Shown: piece after piece, positions 63,054-64,000 of the stretch | Layout of the letters: each line of letters opens with the position of its first letter | How positions within the stretch are numbered: the stretch's first letter is position 1 | NCBI RefSeq assembly: GCF_002846395.1 | Contig: NZ_PJMU01000003.1 | Span: 372,001 to 436,000, forward strand | Length of the DNA stretch: 64,000 nucleotides | Direction: 5' to 3' | Source: Pontibacter ramchanderi | Lineage (GTDB): Bacteria > Bacteroidota > Bacteroidia > Cytophagales > Hymenobacteraceae | The notes under the pieces: generated by a model | Databases searched by the model: none | What the model was told of the DNA's origin: nothing | What the model saw: only the letters and a program-made list of their open reading frames with translations | Program-made: the position numbers and the translations under genes

Positions 63054-63857
63054 ATGGAACAGGAATATTTCGAAGCAAACCGACAAGCCTGGAACCTGCG
63101 CACTGCCGTGCACAAGGATTCGGCCTTTTATGATGTTGCCGGTTTCAAAGCAGGGAAGTCCAGTCTCAATGCCATTGAGTTAGAAGAGCTCGGTGATGTT
63201 ACTGGCAAGAGTCTGCTGCACCTGCAGTGCCATTTCGGGCAGGACACACTCTCATGGGCCAGACTGGGAGCCGAAGCCACCGGGATAGACCTGTCGGACA
63301 AGGCCATCGAAGAAGCGGAAAAGCTGAATGAGGAGCTAGGCTTGAATGCCCGCTTTGTTTGCTCCAATGTATATGATCTGAAGGATAAGTTGCAAGGGCA
63401 GTTTGACATCGTGTTCACTTCCTATGGTGTCGTTGGTTGGCTGCCCGACCTGGACCGCTGGGCCGAAGTGATCGCCCATTTCCTGAAGCCAGGCGGCACT
63501 TTTTACATGGCCGAGTTCCATCCGGTGGTGTGGATGTTCGACAATGATTTCAAGCAGGTGAAATACCCTTACCACAACACTTCCGAGCCGATTGTGGAGG
63601 AAAGCACCGGTACCTACGCCGACCGCAATGCGCCAATTCAATACAGAGAATATTCCTGGAACCACAGCCTGAGCGAGGTCATTACAGCGCTGCTGAACCA
63701 GGAACTGCAGCTGGAGCTATTTCACGAGTTTCCCTACTCCCCTTACAACTGCTTCAACCACACCGTGCAGGGCCCCGACGGCTACTGGCGCATCAAACAT
63801 CTTCACGATTTGATCCCGATGGTGTATAGCTTGAAGTGCAGGAAGGTAGATAGGTAA
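63054..63857 (+). CDS. Class I SAM-dependent methyltransferase
   Basis: A 267-residue cytoplasmic methyltransferase. Motif I reads LLHLQCHFGQDTLSWARLG, followed by GIDLSDKAI and DIVFTSYGVVGWL. The substrate is unknown. It is divergent from the signalling operon with about 110 bases between starts. A TATTTTTA word (one mismatch to TAnnTTTG) lies about 40 bases upstream. Confidence 0.9.
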   Translation: MEQEYFEANRQAWNLRTAVHKDSAFYDVAGFKAGKSSLNAIELEELGDVTGKSLLHLQCHFGQDTLSWARLGAEATGIDLSDKAIEEAEKLNEELGLNARFVCSNVYDLKDKLQGQFDIVFTSYGVVGWLPDLDRWAEVIAHFLKPGGTFYMAEFHPVVWMFDNDFKQVKYPYHNTSEPIVEESTGTYADRNAPIQYREYSWNHSLSEVITALLNQELQLELFHEFPYSPYNCFNHTVQGPDGYWRIKHLHDLIPMVYSLKCRKVDR

Positions 63858-63886
63858 CTGCTACGCTGCGTCCTAACTTAAAAGGA

Positions 63887-64000
63887 AGTTTATTTTTTCA
63901 GAATAGGGGGGATTTTTCTACTACCACTAATCAACAGGTAAAAGCACTGTAGCCCACTTACCACTGGCAGGTATAGCAAGACTAACTTGCCCCTTACGCT
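63887..64000. repeat. Dispersed intergenic repeat, copy C (cut by window end)
   Basis: This copy shares with copies A and B the words GGGGGATTTTTCTACTAC (a variant), AAGCACTGTAGC, CACTGGCAGGTATAGCAAG and AACTTGCCCCTTACGCT. It runs out of the window after the last of these, so it is probably longer. Confidence 0.8.

Noticed and set aside
1-64000. CRISPR array or prophage
   Set aside because: No regularly spaced repeats with unique spacers, no cas gene, no phage structural genes or transposase.

Overview
The window looks like chromosomal DNA from a Bacteroidota bacterium of the order Cytophagales, most likely Hymenobacteraceae and close to Pontibacter. This is an inference from several signs: PorP/SprF and a type IX secretion (T9SS) type B sorting domain, many lipoproteins with short lipoboxes, promoter -7 elements of the Bacteroidota form TAnnTTTG, ECF sigma factors paired with membrane proteins, and fairly GC-rich coding with AT-rich gaps. 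I see no phage, transposase, CRISPR array or rRNA. There is one tRNA, tRNA-Leu(CAA).

Layout. 1-8.3 kb holds small unknown proteins, a candidate small RNA, an M3 peptidase lipoprotein, a lipoprotein methyltransferase, a phosphoesterase and a two-FAS1 lipoprotein. 8.4-14.7 kb holds a GAF histidine kinase, a CHRD lipoprotein, an ECF sigma factor with a membrane-anchored barrel-like partner, a LysR regulator divergent from a small membrane protein, and a DUF808 protein. 14.9-24.5 kb is a three-gene T9SS-type surface operon: a 2465-residue repeat adhesin, PorP/SprF and an OmpA-type protein. 25-33 kb holds a kinase remnant, a PLP enzyme, tRNA-Leu, hscB, a monooxygenase, a SAM hydrolase-like protein, ybeZ/phoH, a GNAT protein and comEC. 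33-42.6 kb holds two exported amidohydrolase-like proteins, two tandem Omp85-type barrels separated by a dispersed intergenic repeat, and YeiH. 42.7-51.4 kb holds catalase, an ArsR regulator with a rhodanese lipoprotein, and sbcD-x-sbcC. 51.6-63.9 kb holds a TPR kinase, an SNase lipoprotein and a companion with the same C-terminal Cys/His module, a Usp protein, pncB, an HNH protein, an MFS transporter, a four-gene signalling cassette and a methyltransferase.

The most striking signal lies outside the genes. The heptamer AGGTATA (TATACCT on the other strand), often within CAGGTATAGC, occurs about 120 times by my manual tally, where about 8 would be expected by chance. It occurs in genes and gaps on both strands and brings the rare Ile codon ATA with it. 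It resembles an uptake-signal or HIP1-like genome-wide motif. The second is a compact operon at 60711-62941 (small CPPxC protein, multi-pass membrane protein, histidine kinase, receiver-only regulator) that may be a poorly described sensory system. Other structure includes a dispersed GC-rich intergenic repeat (three copies) and three AT-rich inverted repeats placed in operon gaps.
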